Positions 34,375 through 64,000 of a stretch of DNA of 64,000 nucleotides are shown piece after piece; position 1 is the first letter of the stretch, and every line of letters starts with the position of its first letter. The stretch comes from Chytridium lagenaria (lineage: Eukaryota; Chytridiomycota; Chytridiomycetes; Chytridiales; Chytridiaceae). The notes under the pieces were generated by a model. It saw only the letters and a program-made list of their open reading frames with translations. It was not told the DNA's origin and made no database searches. The stretch is from positions 1-64,000 of the forward strand of contig JAHLKC010000006.1 in NCBI GenBank assembly GCA_025449115.1, read 5' to 3'. The position numbers and the translations under genes were made by a program.

Positions 34375-35692
34375 GCCGTATCCAAAAATAGTCACGATCT
34401 GGACAAAAAATACACCAAAAACCGACTCCGAAAGGTGATGCGAGCGGTATCGGAAGGGTGAGAAAGAAAGGAAAAAGATCTTTGACTTGACGGGCAACCT
34501 AGCGCTGAATGGCTTTGGGGGCCAAACCGAGGGCTCACGCAGACGGAGAGAAAAAGCTTTTTTTGGGAAGAGGGTTTTCTGAATGCAAAAATCTGTTTGA
34601 AGATGAGATCTTTGGTGATTCGTCATCGTCATCATTCATAAACAGCAAACAGCACACCGTATCTAGCTTAATTACTTCCTCTTTCTGTACGCAAGCTTTC
34701 CTGTCGTCCACGCGGAAAACAATGATCCCTTCCGCATGGATTTTGTACCTCAGATCAACGTGTAGAACACACTCTTTAACCTTCCACCTCTCATGTGGAG
34801 TATTCGAACTACGTTAGCATCAGGATCCTTAACGAAGCAGCGAAACGCAGAACACTGAATATTTATTCAGTAAGGTGAACATGGAGTATTAAAAGGATCA
34901 AGTCAGGGCGAGACGTAACGGAGATTTTAAAATTGCATGTGTTCGGGTTTACGTCGTTTTACAAGCCAACATGAGAAGGATTATAAACTTTCAGGTCTGG
35001 AAAGAACAACTAGAATACAGAAGATCGATTTAGACGGTTCGGAGCTTCAAGTCTACATCGTAAGGCTCTTACCAGGTGTCAGCGGTTTAACGATAGCATT
35101 GCCATTACTAACATTATGATCAAAAATTATGATCAAAACGGTTAAATGTAAAAGAAATAGGTAGCAATTCTCTATATTGGTTTGAAGAAAAGGCGATGTC
35201 GTTTTTAGTTCTTGCCGCAAAACCCTAACTCTCTTCCCTTCTTTTCTTTATCATGTTTACCATGTCACGTCAAAGTCCCTTTTGTCGAGGGCCATTTCTT
35301 TTGGTGGATGATCTTTGATTGTGGGGAGAAAACCGGCGCGCTTGACACCTTGGGTGGTTAGACACCTCCACTTGAAAAAAGCATGTCTTTCAGTAAGAAT
35401 AAAGGCAGAAGATCACAGTTTATTGATTTACGGCATCACCAGAAACCTAAAGAACAGAGAAGGAAACAAAAAAAAAAGGCAGCCGACACCTCTCATCGGG
35501 TGTTTACGGAATTTGTAACCCACAGAAAACATAGAAAATCGCACGAAATGATTTCTCTTAACCGACATGTGAGAAAGAAGAAAAAGAGTCATTACACAAC
35601 CAAAAAAAAACAAACCAGAAAAAACAGAAAATGAGCACTAAAACTAAAATAAACAAAGTCAAAGGGGATGAGCTCCCTCCCGCCAAATCCCT
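34375..35692. other. Spacer without recognised gene
   Basis: Upstream of the carrier and downstream of ABCC gene 1. Open frames at 34509-34817, 34937-35119 and 35383-35634 have no motif; the last is Lys-rich low complexity. AT-rich in parts. Confidence 0.35.
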
Positions 35693-42206
<6,514 letters not shown>

Positions 42207-42788
42207 TCAGCGAGGCTGTCCGACCACTTATTTATACCTTGTATATTATTTTTCCCACAGGTAAATAAATGTTTCATAACCTTTTTTTTTTTCCCACTAA
42301 TAAATAATAATATTTAGAACATGCATGCGGATGAAATAATAAATAAAATAATTTGTCATATATAATAATATGTATTAAAATGGATAAATAGATATTTAAT
42401 AGGGTACATAGGTAATAAATACATGAATTAATATTTATTTATTTATTTATTTATTTAGAGAGAGGCTTCTTTCTTATAGGTATACACGTAAAACACCTTT
42501 TTGGACATACAAATACAAAACCGTGGGTTACAGTAACATTGGTAGCACAAATCGCTTTATCCCTTGCCTTGAACAAGTCCAAACTGTAAGCACGGAAAGC
42601 GAGTCAACCCACAGGTTTGCCAAGCCCCGGGAACTTCTTTTCCTTCAACTTCCGATAATTAAAAAATAAAATAAAAAAAAATAATAAAAAAAGGGCTCAA
42701 ATTCTTTATTTCCACTAACAGAGATGCCTGGCTTTCGATATGCTAATAACCATTTCCATCCCTTCCCCATGATTGCCAATACCACTTC
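42207..42788. other. AT-rich spacer between ABCC genes 1 and 2
   Basis: AT-rich, with an ATTT tetranucleotide run near 42434-42458 and a T run near 42282-42291. Promoter of ABCC gene 1 and 3' flank of gene 2. No gene seen. Confidence 0.5.
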
Positions 42789-48705
<5,917 letters not shown>

Positions 48706-49572
48706 AAAAACGTGGTGGGTTTAAACTGCCAGATTATGCAGTGGCAGAGTTGGCGATAGCGTGATACCCTCGATAAACTAAAAAATCACCCCGAAACGAC
48801 AGTATTCCGCAAGGAATAATCTAACCTTCAGAAAACAGAAAGAATATTTCGCGTCCTGTCAATGTAGGTTATTGATGAAATAAGACTTGAAAAAACTCCG
48901 TCGTCATCAACACCATATTGAAAACAATTTGCCCTTTAACTTAAAATGGAGAATGACAATAGAGAATGAAATTAACCCCTTCACCGTTTAACAGAGGTCG
49001 TTTTCTCAATGAACCTCAACGCTTTAATAACAAAAAACATAACGAACCTTAAACTTTTAAAAAAACTTCATATTTTCTACTATCCTTATTTAAGTTGCTA
49101 AGTAACACTACCATGCCTTACTACAGCGCCTCTCTAAAATGTCATAGACGTGGCAGTCGAAGAAGAGAGATAAAACCCAGACATGAATCGTCACATCATA
49201 GAAGCCACACCTCAGCCGAACATCCTACCCCTCTATTTCATCTCCATAGAAAGCAACCGAAATATGAACAAATCCAAGCCCATATCTCCAACCGAAAGAA
49301 GAACAAAGATGAAACGTAGAGATGAACAATGTGTCATAGCATGGAGCAGAAAAGCTGTGATAACCGCTTCCAGATGAATCGCCTCCCCGTGTTTCTCGGC
49401 TTCACTCCCCATCCATACTCCAAACTCCCTTTCCTTAAAATTGCTCAACTTCCACCATCCATTACAATCCAAAAAAAAAAAACAACATGGTACGTCATGA
49501 TATTATAAAAAACCCAAACTCGTCTACAAAAAAAAACGTCCATCAAGAGATTCAAACACCCCCAACACAAAA
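48706..49572. other. Spacer upstream of ABCC gene 2
   Basis: Open frame 49095-49319 (74 codons) has no recognised motif. The region should hold the promoter of ABCC gene 2 and the 3' flank of the acyltransferase gene. Confidence 0.35.
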
Positions 49573-51199
49573 TCAAAAAAAAGGTACATTTTCAAAGTTT
49601 CGGCCAGGCCTCGAAATCTCCTTCAAAGTCTCCACCATCACCTTCCTCGTCCGTTCCGCCAAAGCCTCTACATCCCCAATCTGTAACCCAGTCGTCGATA
49701 TAGGTGGTAGAACTAAGACAAAACAACGTGTTAGGCATAAAAACAAAGAATTTTGAAACGTTACCTTTGATTTTAAGATCACCACCGCGAAAGTACATTT
49801 GCTTGGAACTGTACACGTCTTGGTAACTGCTCACAACTAGGGAAATCGGTGAGTAAAAAATGAAGCAGAGGGGGTTTACCTATCGCACTACAGGCATCTG
49901 TCCTTGCACGGCAAGTTGAAAAGCGCCCTGAAAAAAAAAAAAAGACACGTCACATTCTTGAGCCTCTCAACAAGAAAAAAAAAAAACACACCTTTTTAAA
50001 CGGCAACATCTCATTCATAGTCTGATGACTTCTGGTCCCCTCCGGAAACATAAACACCCCATCTACAAAGAAAAAAATGAATAAACAACACCAAAATCAT
50101 TTTAGCGGGGACGCCAAGTCCAACCCAAAAAGGTACACTCTTGCAACCTCTCCAACGTGAAAAACCTCCAATCCACCCCCACTATTCTTCCCAAAAGAAA
50201 AAAGAAAACCAACCTGCTTCCTCTCCAACTCCTCCGCCACCATCTTCATCGTGTCCACCGCATTCTTGGTGTTATTGCGATCAATAAACACATTGTTGGC
50301 GGCCCAGAGGAAGGGACCCATGAGCGGGACCCAGCGGAGATCGGATTTCGCCATGATGACGCAGTTGGGGGGGAACATGTGGCCGCTTTTGTATGGTTGT
50401 TAGGTGAGGAAGGCGCGGGGGGAACTTACAGCATGAGGAGATCAAGGAAACTTTGGTGATTGCTGAGGGAAATGATGGCGTTAGAAATTTAGCGTTAGGA
50501 AGGGAAGGAAAGGCACAGAAACCTCCACGCAAAACGAAAACGCAAGAAATAAAGAAAAGAAAAGATAAAGAAATAAATTCCTCGCCAAAAAAGAAGTCCA
50601 AAATAGAATGAAAACAAACAAACAAGGAAAACGATAAAAAAAGAACCATAGAAAAAGAACCAAAAAAAATAAAGTCCGGAAAAAAGAACGAAACAAAGAG
50701 AAGGAAACCAAAAAAAAAGAAAGAAGAAAGAAAACCAAAAAAGAAAGAAAACCAAAAAAAAAGGATGAAACCCTCGCCAACAAACCACACAAACACACAA
50801 GGCCTCTGTCCCTCCAAATTCTCCCTCCCCTCCACCTTCACCTTAACCCCACACGCCACGTCCCCCAACACCTTCATAGCCCAAGCAATAGCCGTATTCG
50901 CCATCTCCCGTCGTCTCACCACAACAAGCGCCGCACTAGCCGACAATCCAAAAACACAAGCCGCCGCAACGCTTTGCGCAAACAGAATCTGACGGAGAAG
51001 GTAGAGCGGGGTATCGAGCGTCTGATGTTTGATGCGTTAGTGGGTTGGACGCCTATCCATAGAGCCTTACTGTTCGACGGAGTTGGAGAGGCGCGGATAT
51101 GGTTTGGGCGTAGCTTTGGGTGGGTTGTTTTGAGGTGGTTGAGGAGGTGGGGTTGATGGACACGATCTCGTCCGCATCGCATTCGTCGTTGTTTGGCAT
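49573..51199 (-). CDS. SLC1: 1-acyl-sn-glycerol-3-phosphate acyltransferase (PlsC family)
   Basis: Makes phosphatidic acid from lysophosphatidic acid at the endoplasmic reticulum. Exon 1 from 51199 encodes a polar N-terminus (MPNNDECDADEIVSINP). Exon 2 has a hydrophobic helix (ILFAQSVAAACVFGLSASAA) and VKVKVEGRENLEG. The catalytic NHQSFLD motif lies near 50460, after an unusually long (about 340 nt) A/T-skewed intron. Then LRWVPLMGPFLWAANNVFID with the FIDR motif near 50290, FPEGTR near 50030, and MLPFKKGAFQLAVQGQMPVV. The last exon ends PGRNFENVPFF with the stop at 49573. HxxxxD and FPEGTR are the acyltransferase hallmarks. Length (about 300 residues) fits the family. Confidence 0.9.
50467..50807 (-). 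other. Long pyrimidine-skewed intron of the acyltransferase
   Basis: In transcript sense this intron is a nearly pure T-rich series (TTTTGGTTTTCTTTC-type) of about 340 bases. Its Phe-rich open frames (for example 50481-50800) are translations of that skew and not genes. Confidence 0.7.
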
Positions 51200-51866
51200 G
51201 ACGGAGCTGGGGGATGGCCGCATGACAAAAATGGGGGGGGGGGGAGACTTTGGTTGAACCGTGACAAACTTTTTTAAAAAGCCTGACTCAACAAAAAGTT
51301 TTACCCGTTTTCCCGAAGTATCAACGGAGAGACCAAAAGCTCTTCTTTACAACGGATATTCATATTTCATCATAAAAAATAAGAAGGGGGAGAAAAAGTA
51401 ACAGAGATGAACACACACTCTCTCCTCCCTCCAACGCAATCCCGCCGTGGCTCTACAAAACCGCGAGAAACGACGCGCAACAGAAGCTTTACAAAAGCAA
51501 ACACGCTCTCAAATCCAACATAAAGCAAAACAAACAACAAAAACAAGTGCCAAAGAATGGGTCAGCTAAGAGTTTAAAAACCCAACAAGGACAATCCCGT
51601 TCCGCAACATTTTTGTAAAAAGAAAAAAAAAAAAATATAGAGGGAGAGGCAACCACATCCACACAAAAAATACGCGCTCCCCAAACAAAAAGAAAATAAA
51701 AACATCCTCTCAACCACCCTCTTCTTTTTTTAGCAAAAACGCAAAACCCGCCACGTTCACAACCATCAATGCAAAGCAATAAAATAAAATAAAAAAAGTT
51801 GGGCTCAACCACAACCTTCACTAAAAAAGGACAAAACAAACACTCCCTTCCCACACAAATTCACTC
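51200..51866. other. Spacer
   Basis: A G run of about 11 near 51234-51244 lies just upstream of the acyltransferase start. The remainder is A-rich; the Phe-rich minus-strand frame 51489-51854 is low-complexity. No gene recognised. Confidence 0.4.
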
Positions 51867-53686
51867 CTACTTCTTCTTCTTCTTATCCGCATTCCCCTTT
51901 GGCGACTTCCCATCCATCGACGCCCTCCTCCCCGCAGCCGGCGACCCCGCGCCATTAGCAGCCCCCGCCCCTCCCATCGAATTCCTCAATTTCGCCACCA
52001 TTTTCTCCGCACTCAACACCGCCGCACTCTCCCTCTTCTCGGGGTCACCTTTGATTTAACCGCAACCTTGACCACCTCCTCCTCCTCTTCCTCCTCCTCG
52101 TCATCGTCATCGTCCGACTCGGGCTTTCGCTTTGCAGGCGGAACAGATTTCTTGGGTGGCGTGGGTTTAGGTTTCCCATTGGCGATCGATTCTAAGACAA
52201 GAGGGGTTTGATACTGAGATGGTGAGAAATCGCGCTTACTCGTCTTTGCAACTTCATTTTCATCCTCGTCGTCCTCTTCATCACTCTCCTCCTCCTCAAC
52301 AGGAACTTTTTTCGAGGGTGTCTGTTTCTTCGCAATAGGGGTAACAGCAGCAGCGCTTTTCTTTTCTCATCATTCTTCTTATTCCCTTTAGCATTCTTTT
52401 TAGGTTCATCCTTTTTCACAATGACATCGTCTTCCTCGTCATCGGAAGGGGGGAGCATGTGCTTGGGAGGGTTGCTGATATCGAATTTGTCCTCAACGGC
52501 ACGGTCTGGGAAGTTGCGGTAGTATTCGATGAGGTCAACATGGAATTTGTCGAGGGATTCTTTGGCGCGGGCGTTAAAGGCCTGAAAAAGAGGATGAGTG
52601 ATTGTTATTTTTTTTGGACGGAAAGTGTTTTAGGGGGGATGGTGGATGGTGGGAAGAAACGAGGTTATTGAGAAAGGGTGCATAGCAAATAGTAGATTGA
52701 GGGACCTCCCCCCCCCCCCCCAAAATAAAAAAAAAAAAAGAGAAGGAGCGATGGTATAAAAAAACAAACGATAAAAGTCATGAAACCACGTCGGAAAATA
52801 TATATAAATAACAACATTAAAGCAATACCAACCTCCTTCTTCTTTGAATCCATCTTCCTCCATTCCTGTCCCGCCAAAGTCATAATATCCTTCTGCATGA
52901 CCCTAGGTTCCTGCGTGCTCAACTCCTGCCTCAACTCCTCACAATACAACACAAACCCATTCTTGGGTCGATGCGGACGGTTCGGGTCCTTTGGATCCTT
53001 CTTCTTCTTCTTCTTCTTGTCATCATCGCCCCCGGGGGTCGGGCTGCGACGGGATGTCGGCGTCGGTGCGGCCGCGAGGGGAGGGAGAGCAGGGAAAGTG
53101 AACCCTGGAGAAGCGGATTGATACACATCACGGAAGAGGACGAAGCCAGCGTGAATCATGTTGATGGCTTCACCAAGCTATTGAAAAATAGAAAAAACGC
53201 GGTTAATGGCATTTGGGTAGACAAAACAAACTGCAAAAAATAAAATAAAATAATAAAACCACCTAAAAAACCTAAAAAAAACTTGCCTTTGCCCAGTTTG
53301 CAGCGTGGTCGGAAGGAGCATCCCCGATGATCTCGACCTCGTCACCTTGATCTCCCACCTTCCTCTTTTTCCTGGGAGCTCTTGGTTTCTTTGGCTTTTG
53401 TCAACGTCAATGACCCAGACTCTTCATCCTCTTCAGCATCTTCGGCGGCGGTTTCCTTTTTGACGATTTCCTCGTCGTCCGCGATAGGACGCTTCTTGTT
53501 GGATTTCGGGGCGGGTTTATCCTTTGGGGTGATGGTTTCTTTGCCGTTGGCGATGGGTTTAGCTTTACCGACGACGGGCTGGGGCTTTTCTTTGGTTTGT
53601 TGAGGTGCTGCCTTCTTAACGGCAACTTTAGTGGAGTCGGGTTGGTCAGAGGCGACATTGGTGGATTTGTTTGTGGTTTTCGCCAT
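51867..53686 (-). CDS. HMG-box chromatin protein
   Basis: Probable DNA-bending chromatin protein. N-terminus Lys/Pro-rich (MAKTTNKSTNVASDQPDS), acidic patch (EDAEEDEESGS), then KKPRAPRKKRKVGDQGDEV, a likely nuclear localisation signal. Exon 2 has LGEAINMIHAGFVLFRDVYQ and a Lys run, leading to the HMG box: DPNRPHRPKNGFVLYCEELR, VMQKDIMTLAGQEWRKMDSK, then after an intron (about 52583-52830, with 14 C at 52708-52721) AFNARAKESLDKFHVDLIEY. The C-terminal part is alternating acidic and Lys-rich (DDEEDDVIVKKDEPKKNAK; ESDDDDDEEEEEEEVVK) and ends GNADKKKKK, stop at 51867-51869. One frameshift near 53370. HMO1-like and NHP10-like proteins share this composition; I cannot decide between them. Confidence 0.8.
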
Positions 53687-54462
53687 GATGTTTAAAGCGG
53701 ATCAGATTGAGATGGATGGATTGTGTTGTGTGTTTTGGTTGGAGGTTGGATGGATGGAGTTAGTCAAGACTGGGGGTGATGTTTTGGTGATGGATGTGTG
53801 TCCGGAGACTACTGTTCTTTACTTTTTTTTTCCCCCTTTCCGTTTCTTGCAAAAGAAAATTTTTTTCTAGTGAAAATTGTTGGTTTTTTGTTTGAGGATC
53901 TCTAGTGATGTGCAGAAGGGATAGAATCCATAATGATAATTGATATAAAGAAGTAGTGGTGACTAGTGTAGACTTTGGGGGGACATTCTGTCTCTGCCAA
54001 AAGAGAGAGGGGGAGAGAGGCACAGCGAAGTGTATCTACAGTACGCAACACTGCATGGAACGACGTGGTCATTCATTTGCAAAGAAGTCAAGTAACGCAT
54101 GTACTGTGGTCGTTATCACACACACACACACACACACACAACGCAAGTAGTTTTACTTGTACTATGTAAATAAATACTAAAGAACAAAAGATATGATTTA
54201 TGTATTAAATATTTAATTACTTATTTATTTACTATACAGAGTTGACCATATTTAATAAATATATCCAACAAACAGCCACGTCAACCCTCCTACACCAATG
54301 ATTAACATCCATATATACTTTTATTAATTGTTTACATGGCTTATACACATAGGTACACATCATCTTTTACCATTTACATATGATATTATGTAAATACTAT
54401 TAATAATAACATTTAAACAAACAATTAATATCATTTATTTTACTATTAATTAATTAATTCTC

Positions 54463-54497
54463 CATGTTATTCAAATTATTTAAATTTGAATAACATG
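54463..54497. repeat. Perfect 15-bp inverted repeat
   Basis: Left arm 54463-54477 (CATGTTATTCAAATT), spacer ATTTA, right arm 54483-54497 is its exact reverse complement. It lies in AT-rich DNA about 240 bases upstream of the ABCC gene 3 start and 83 bases upstream of its TATA-like box, so it could be a cruciform or a dimeric binding site. Confidence 0.85.
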
Positions 54498-54579
54498 TAA
54501 AATGTGTAAATACAAATCTATTTACCTTATTCGTAACTATGGGTAACACAAGAAATGTAAACCAGGGAGAGGATCGAGG

Positions 54580-54587
54580 TATAAAAG
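54580..54587 (+). promoter_or_regulatory. Putative TATA box of ABCC gene 3
   Basis: TATAAAAG about 152 bases upstream of the start codon at 54739. Confidence 0.5.
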
Positions 54588-54738
54588 GGATCAAGCCCTT
54601 TCACCAGTTCCCTCCCCTCTTTTGCGTTGTAATAGTTATTTATAATAATTATTCTTCAAACGACTTCCATCCATCCATCCATCCATACATCCATTCATCC
54701 ATCCATCCATCCATACATCCCATACATCCAGTGAAATC

Positions 54739-61511
<6,773 letters not shown>

Positions 61512-61859
61512 TGGGACTGGGGTTTTGTTTTGTTTTTCCTGACGCGGTTATCGGTTTTGCCTTTTGTGCCTACCGTTTCTTCTTTCAGACTTTCTTTTTG
61601 GTATTGGATTCCTTGACATTCTCTTTAAACTCATTTTTTGGTTTTGAATGGGTGTTGGTCACAGTTTTTTTTTCCATCCTCTTATTTCACGGGTTTTATT
61701 CTCTCTATGAGCTATCAAGTTTCGATGCTGTCTCTTGGCTCTTCCTTTTTCCTATTCCTTTTCATTTTTTTCATACTTCCCTGAACGTGGGTTCTCAATC
61801 TCGCTCTGTTTTTGTTCCTCTTCTTTCACCTCACTCCCATTTGCACACTTTTTTGTTGC

Positions 61860-61865
61860 AATAAA
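61860..61865 (+). terminator. Putative polyadenylation signal of ABCC gene 3
   Basis: AATAAA about 350 bases after the stop codon, following a T-rich 3' flank. Confidence 0.35.
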
Positions 61866-62071
61866 TTGAGGGAAATAACCTAAATAAACGAATCAACGTA
61901 GGAAAACATTCCACCGCATATCTTATCCGGAAAGGGGTTTTAAATCTTCTCTCGGAAATATCCTGGAGTCCGTTTCCGCTATTGTACCCCACAATGGCTC
62001 TTTGATTGGGGGAGTCACGGCTTTAAAATGTGCGCCAAAGAAAAAGAATCTTTCATCACCTCGCCTCATCA
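61866..62071. other. Short spacer
   Basis: Upstream region of the final gene. No gene seen; included for completeness of the right end. Confidence 0.35.
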
Positions 62072-64000
62072 ATGGCCGACACCGACAGATCACGTCCCGC
62101 AACCCCAAAATCCATCTCATCAGATCGCATCCCACCCACCGAACCCCCAAAATCCCAATCCAATACAAGACCCACCACCGCAAAACGTCCAACAACGTCA
62201 CGAGGTCCCATCACATCAGATGTGAAGGTTACGTCGAGACCAGGTTCAGCAATCCCTCCTTCTCGTCCACGGACCGCAAAGATGGAGATGGAATCACCAA
62301 GGGCTTCACGGCCTGCTACCGCCAAAACGGATTCCAGACCAAGTACCGCCAAAGCAGACCCTGATGTCCCCCGTCGTCCAACCACATCCAAAGACCCAGA
62401 ATCTCCACGCACGCGTCCCACCGCAAAATCAGACACAGATGCCCCCTCTCGTCGTCCCACTTCCTCCAAAGATCCAGAATCGCCACGATCGGCCCGTCCC
62501 GCTGTAAAACCAGACACGGAACCCACGCGTCGACCTGTCTCTGTCAAAGACCCAGAGTCTCCACGCGCATCATCGAGACCGTCGACGCCGACATTGCTTT
62601 CTAGGACGACGAGTGCGGTGACGGTGAAAAGCGTAAAGGCGGATCAGGAGGCGGCGACGTCGAGACCTGTGACGGCGAAGAATGGGATGAGGTCGGGTAG
62701 TGCGAGGGTTTTGAAAACGTTGGAGGCGGCGGCGACGGCGGGGAAGGTTGGGGTTGCGAGTAAGTCACCTTCACGGCAGAATCTTGGGGAAGGGTTGATT
62801 AAGAGTTGAGTTTGTTTTTTTCATGGTTGAAATGATGTTTTGTTTTTAACTCTTGGTCTGATGTTTTTTTTGTTTTTTTTTTTTTTTCGGTTGAACTTAC
62901 GGTTATTTATTTTTTTTGTTTGGTGGAACTGATGGGTTTTTTTTTGTTTGTTCTTTAGCGATGCCGAAATCTGGGGGTTGGGTCGGATGGTTTAGTAACA
63001 GTGATAGTGAGATGACAAAGATATTTTTTGAGGTTGCGATTGAAATTGATGGGGCTGGGAATTTGAGTGGTGGACCGCGGGAGGAGTCATCGCCGTTTCT
63101 GTGTCAAGGTGAAATATTGGGAGTCTTTTCACAGGTTATTTTAATATCATGATCAGGCACTGTATCCAAGAACGAGCCTCATATGGTATCCTTTGTAGAG
63201 ACGGAACGGTTTGGTCATGACATCAAGTTTGAGGGGGTTTTGTGGAGAAGGCTATTGCGGGACGATGGCATAAGAGCAGTGGAGGTGAACCTCGTGGGAG
63301 GTTATGTATTTTCAGGATCAGTGATCCGGAACCGAATTGGAAGAGTAAGTGAATCGTGGTGGGGTGAAAGCTGATGTGGTGGTTTTTTTTTTTTTTTTAG
63401 AGACGTTGAGACCAGGACGGTGGGCTGGATGTTGTTGGTCGGAGAGAGAGAAGGATTGGTTGCAGGTATCGTTTGCGTGGCTTGATGTGAGAGGGGGTAT
63501 AGTTTATGGAAAAGACGAGTTGACGGATGATAATGTTTTCATCAAACACGAGGTAGGTGTAGCGTTGGATGACTGCAATGCTGATTTGCTTTCCAAGGGT
63601 CGTTCGATGAGTCTACAGGCAGAATTCGGATTCTCGTGACAGAATTGGTTTGAGCAAGATTCTTCGTTTAGGGTTTATTCTGGTGTTCTCGCAAAGGATG
63701 GACATATTCGAGGGTTGTGGACGTCATCAGAGGAAAGAGATATGGATGAAGACGAGGAAAGCATATTCGATGTTGTACCTGAAGATGATGATGAAGCCAC
63801 GTTAAGAATTTGGAGGGTTGACGGAGATGATGCTATAGAATGGTTGCCAGAGACTGGACATCCAATACTGAGCCGTAAGTTATGCTTAAATCATTCACTT
63901 TTATACTTGTCTTTTATAACAAAACCTATGGTTAGCACGTCTTCCCGAGGGAAAGTGGAAAGGCACATGGACTTACGACGGTGGTGTACAATCGACAGAC
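62072..64000 (+). CDS. Ser/Pro/Arg-rich repeat protein with a beta-rich C-terminal part (cut by window end)
   Basis: Not assigned to a family. The start at 62072 gives MADTDRSRPATPKSISSDR. About 230 disordered residues follow with repeated RPTTAK/RPTTSK and KDPESPR motifs (KDPESPR three times at roughly 25-residue spacing), many as SP or TP sites. An intron at about 62761-62958 joins GVA to TMPKSGGWVGWFSNSDSEMT, so the stop seen by reading through at 62807 is probably intronic. The rest is beta-rich, with VSFVETERFGHDIKFEGVLW near 63183, VSFAWLDVRGGIVYGKDE near 63470 and YSGVLAKDGHIRGLW near 63675, possibly repeats of one small domain. An acidic stretch (DMDEDEESIFDVVPEDDDE) precedes WLPETGHPIL. 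The gene is open at 64000; single-base shifts occur near 63400 and 63640. An upstream Met at 62030 is possible. Confidence 0.55.

Larger units (their letters stand above)
53687..54738. repeat. Spacer with simple repeats, upstream of ABCC gene 3
   Basis: Holds the divergent control region of the HMG-box gene (-) and ABCC gene 3 (+). It contains a CA dinucleotide tract (54119-54140), an AT-rich stretch (about 54160-54540), a perfect inverted repeat (54463-54497) and CATC tetranucleotide runs (about 54667-54728). No gene seen. Confidence 0.65.

Noticed and set aside
50281..50946. Phe-rich open frames on the minus strand
   Set aside because: They read through a pyrimidine-skewed intron between two clear exons of the acyltransferase; the composition is explained by the T-rich skew.

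Overview
The window reads as nuclear DNA of a zoosporic (chytrid-type) true fungus. The evidence is spliceosomal introns in almost every gene (GTAAGT-like donors, CAG/TAG acceptors, about 45 to 350 nt), fungal-style genes (GT71 mannosyltransferase, SEA2/WDR24, VPS55, full-length ABCC pumps), and axonemal genes that only flagellated fungi keep: a DNAI1-type outer-arm dynein intermediate chain, an NME5/RSP23-like protein and CFAP418. No rRNA, tRNA, CRISPR array or bacterial operon was seen.

Layout. 0.9-2.4 kb: adenosine kinase (+). 3.0-5.2 kb: MNN1-like mannosyltransferase (+). 5.7-10.5 kb: two PH-domain/coiled-coil proteins in tandem (-), probably paralogues. 11.9-12.9 kb: 3-methyladenine DNA glycosylase (-), head to head with SEA2/WDR24 (+, 12.9-17.0 kb). 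17.8-19.2 kb: single-pass membrane protein with a Cys-rich ectodomain (-). 19.7-20.4 kb: VPS55 (-). 20.9-26.1 kb: flagellar block, with a small protein (-) divergent from NME5-like, then DNAI1 and CFAP418 (all +). 26.4-28.8 kb: a CENP-B/pogo-type transposase-derived gene (-) followed after 13 nt by a PB1 domain, possibly one fused gene. 29.3-30.7 kb: actin (-). 31.3-32.1 kb: short-chain dehydrogenase (-). 32.3-32.6 kb: small membrane protein (+). 33.0-34.4 kb: mitochondrial carrier (-). 35.7-61.5 kb: three full-length ABCC transporters (two -, one +) flanking a PlsC-type acyltransferase and an HMG-box protein (both -). 62.1 kb to the end: start of a Ser/Pro/Arg-rich protein (+, cut by the window edge).

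Many well-conserved genes, actin included, carry single-base shifts at short homopolymers, mostly a lost C or G. Actin and the ABCC pumps are unlikely all to be dead, so these look mainly like assembly errors. Gene ends below are outer limits of spliced, sometimes frameshifted genes, and exon joins were made by eye.

Links between genes: NME5-like, DNAI1 and CFAP418 all act in the motile flagellum and lie in about 5 kb on one strand. The three ABCC genes form a local export-pump family. The other genes are unrelated housekeeping functions. The points most worth following are the possible CENP-B/PB1 fusion, the flagellar cluster with its catalytically dead kinase-like protein, and the ABCC array.
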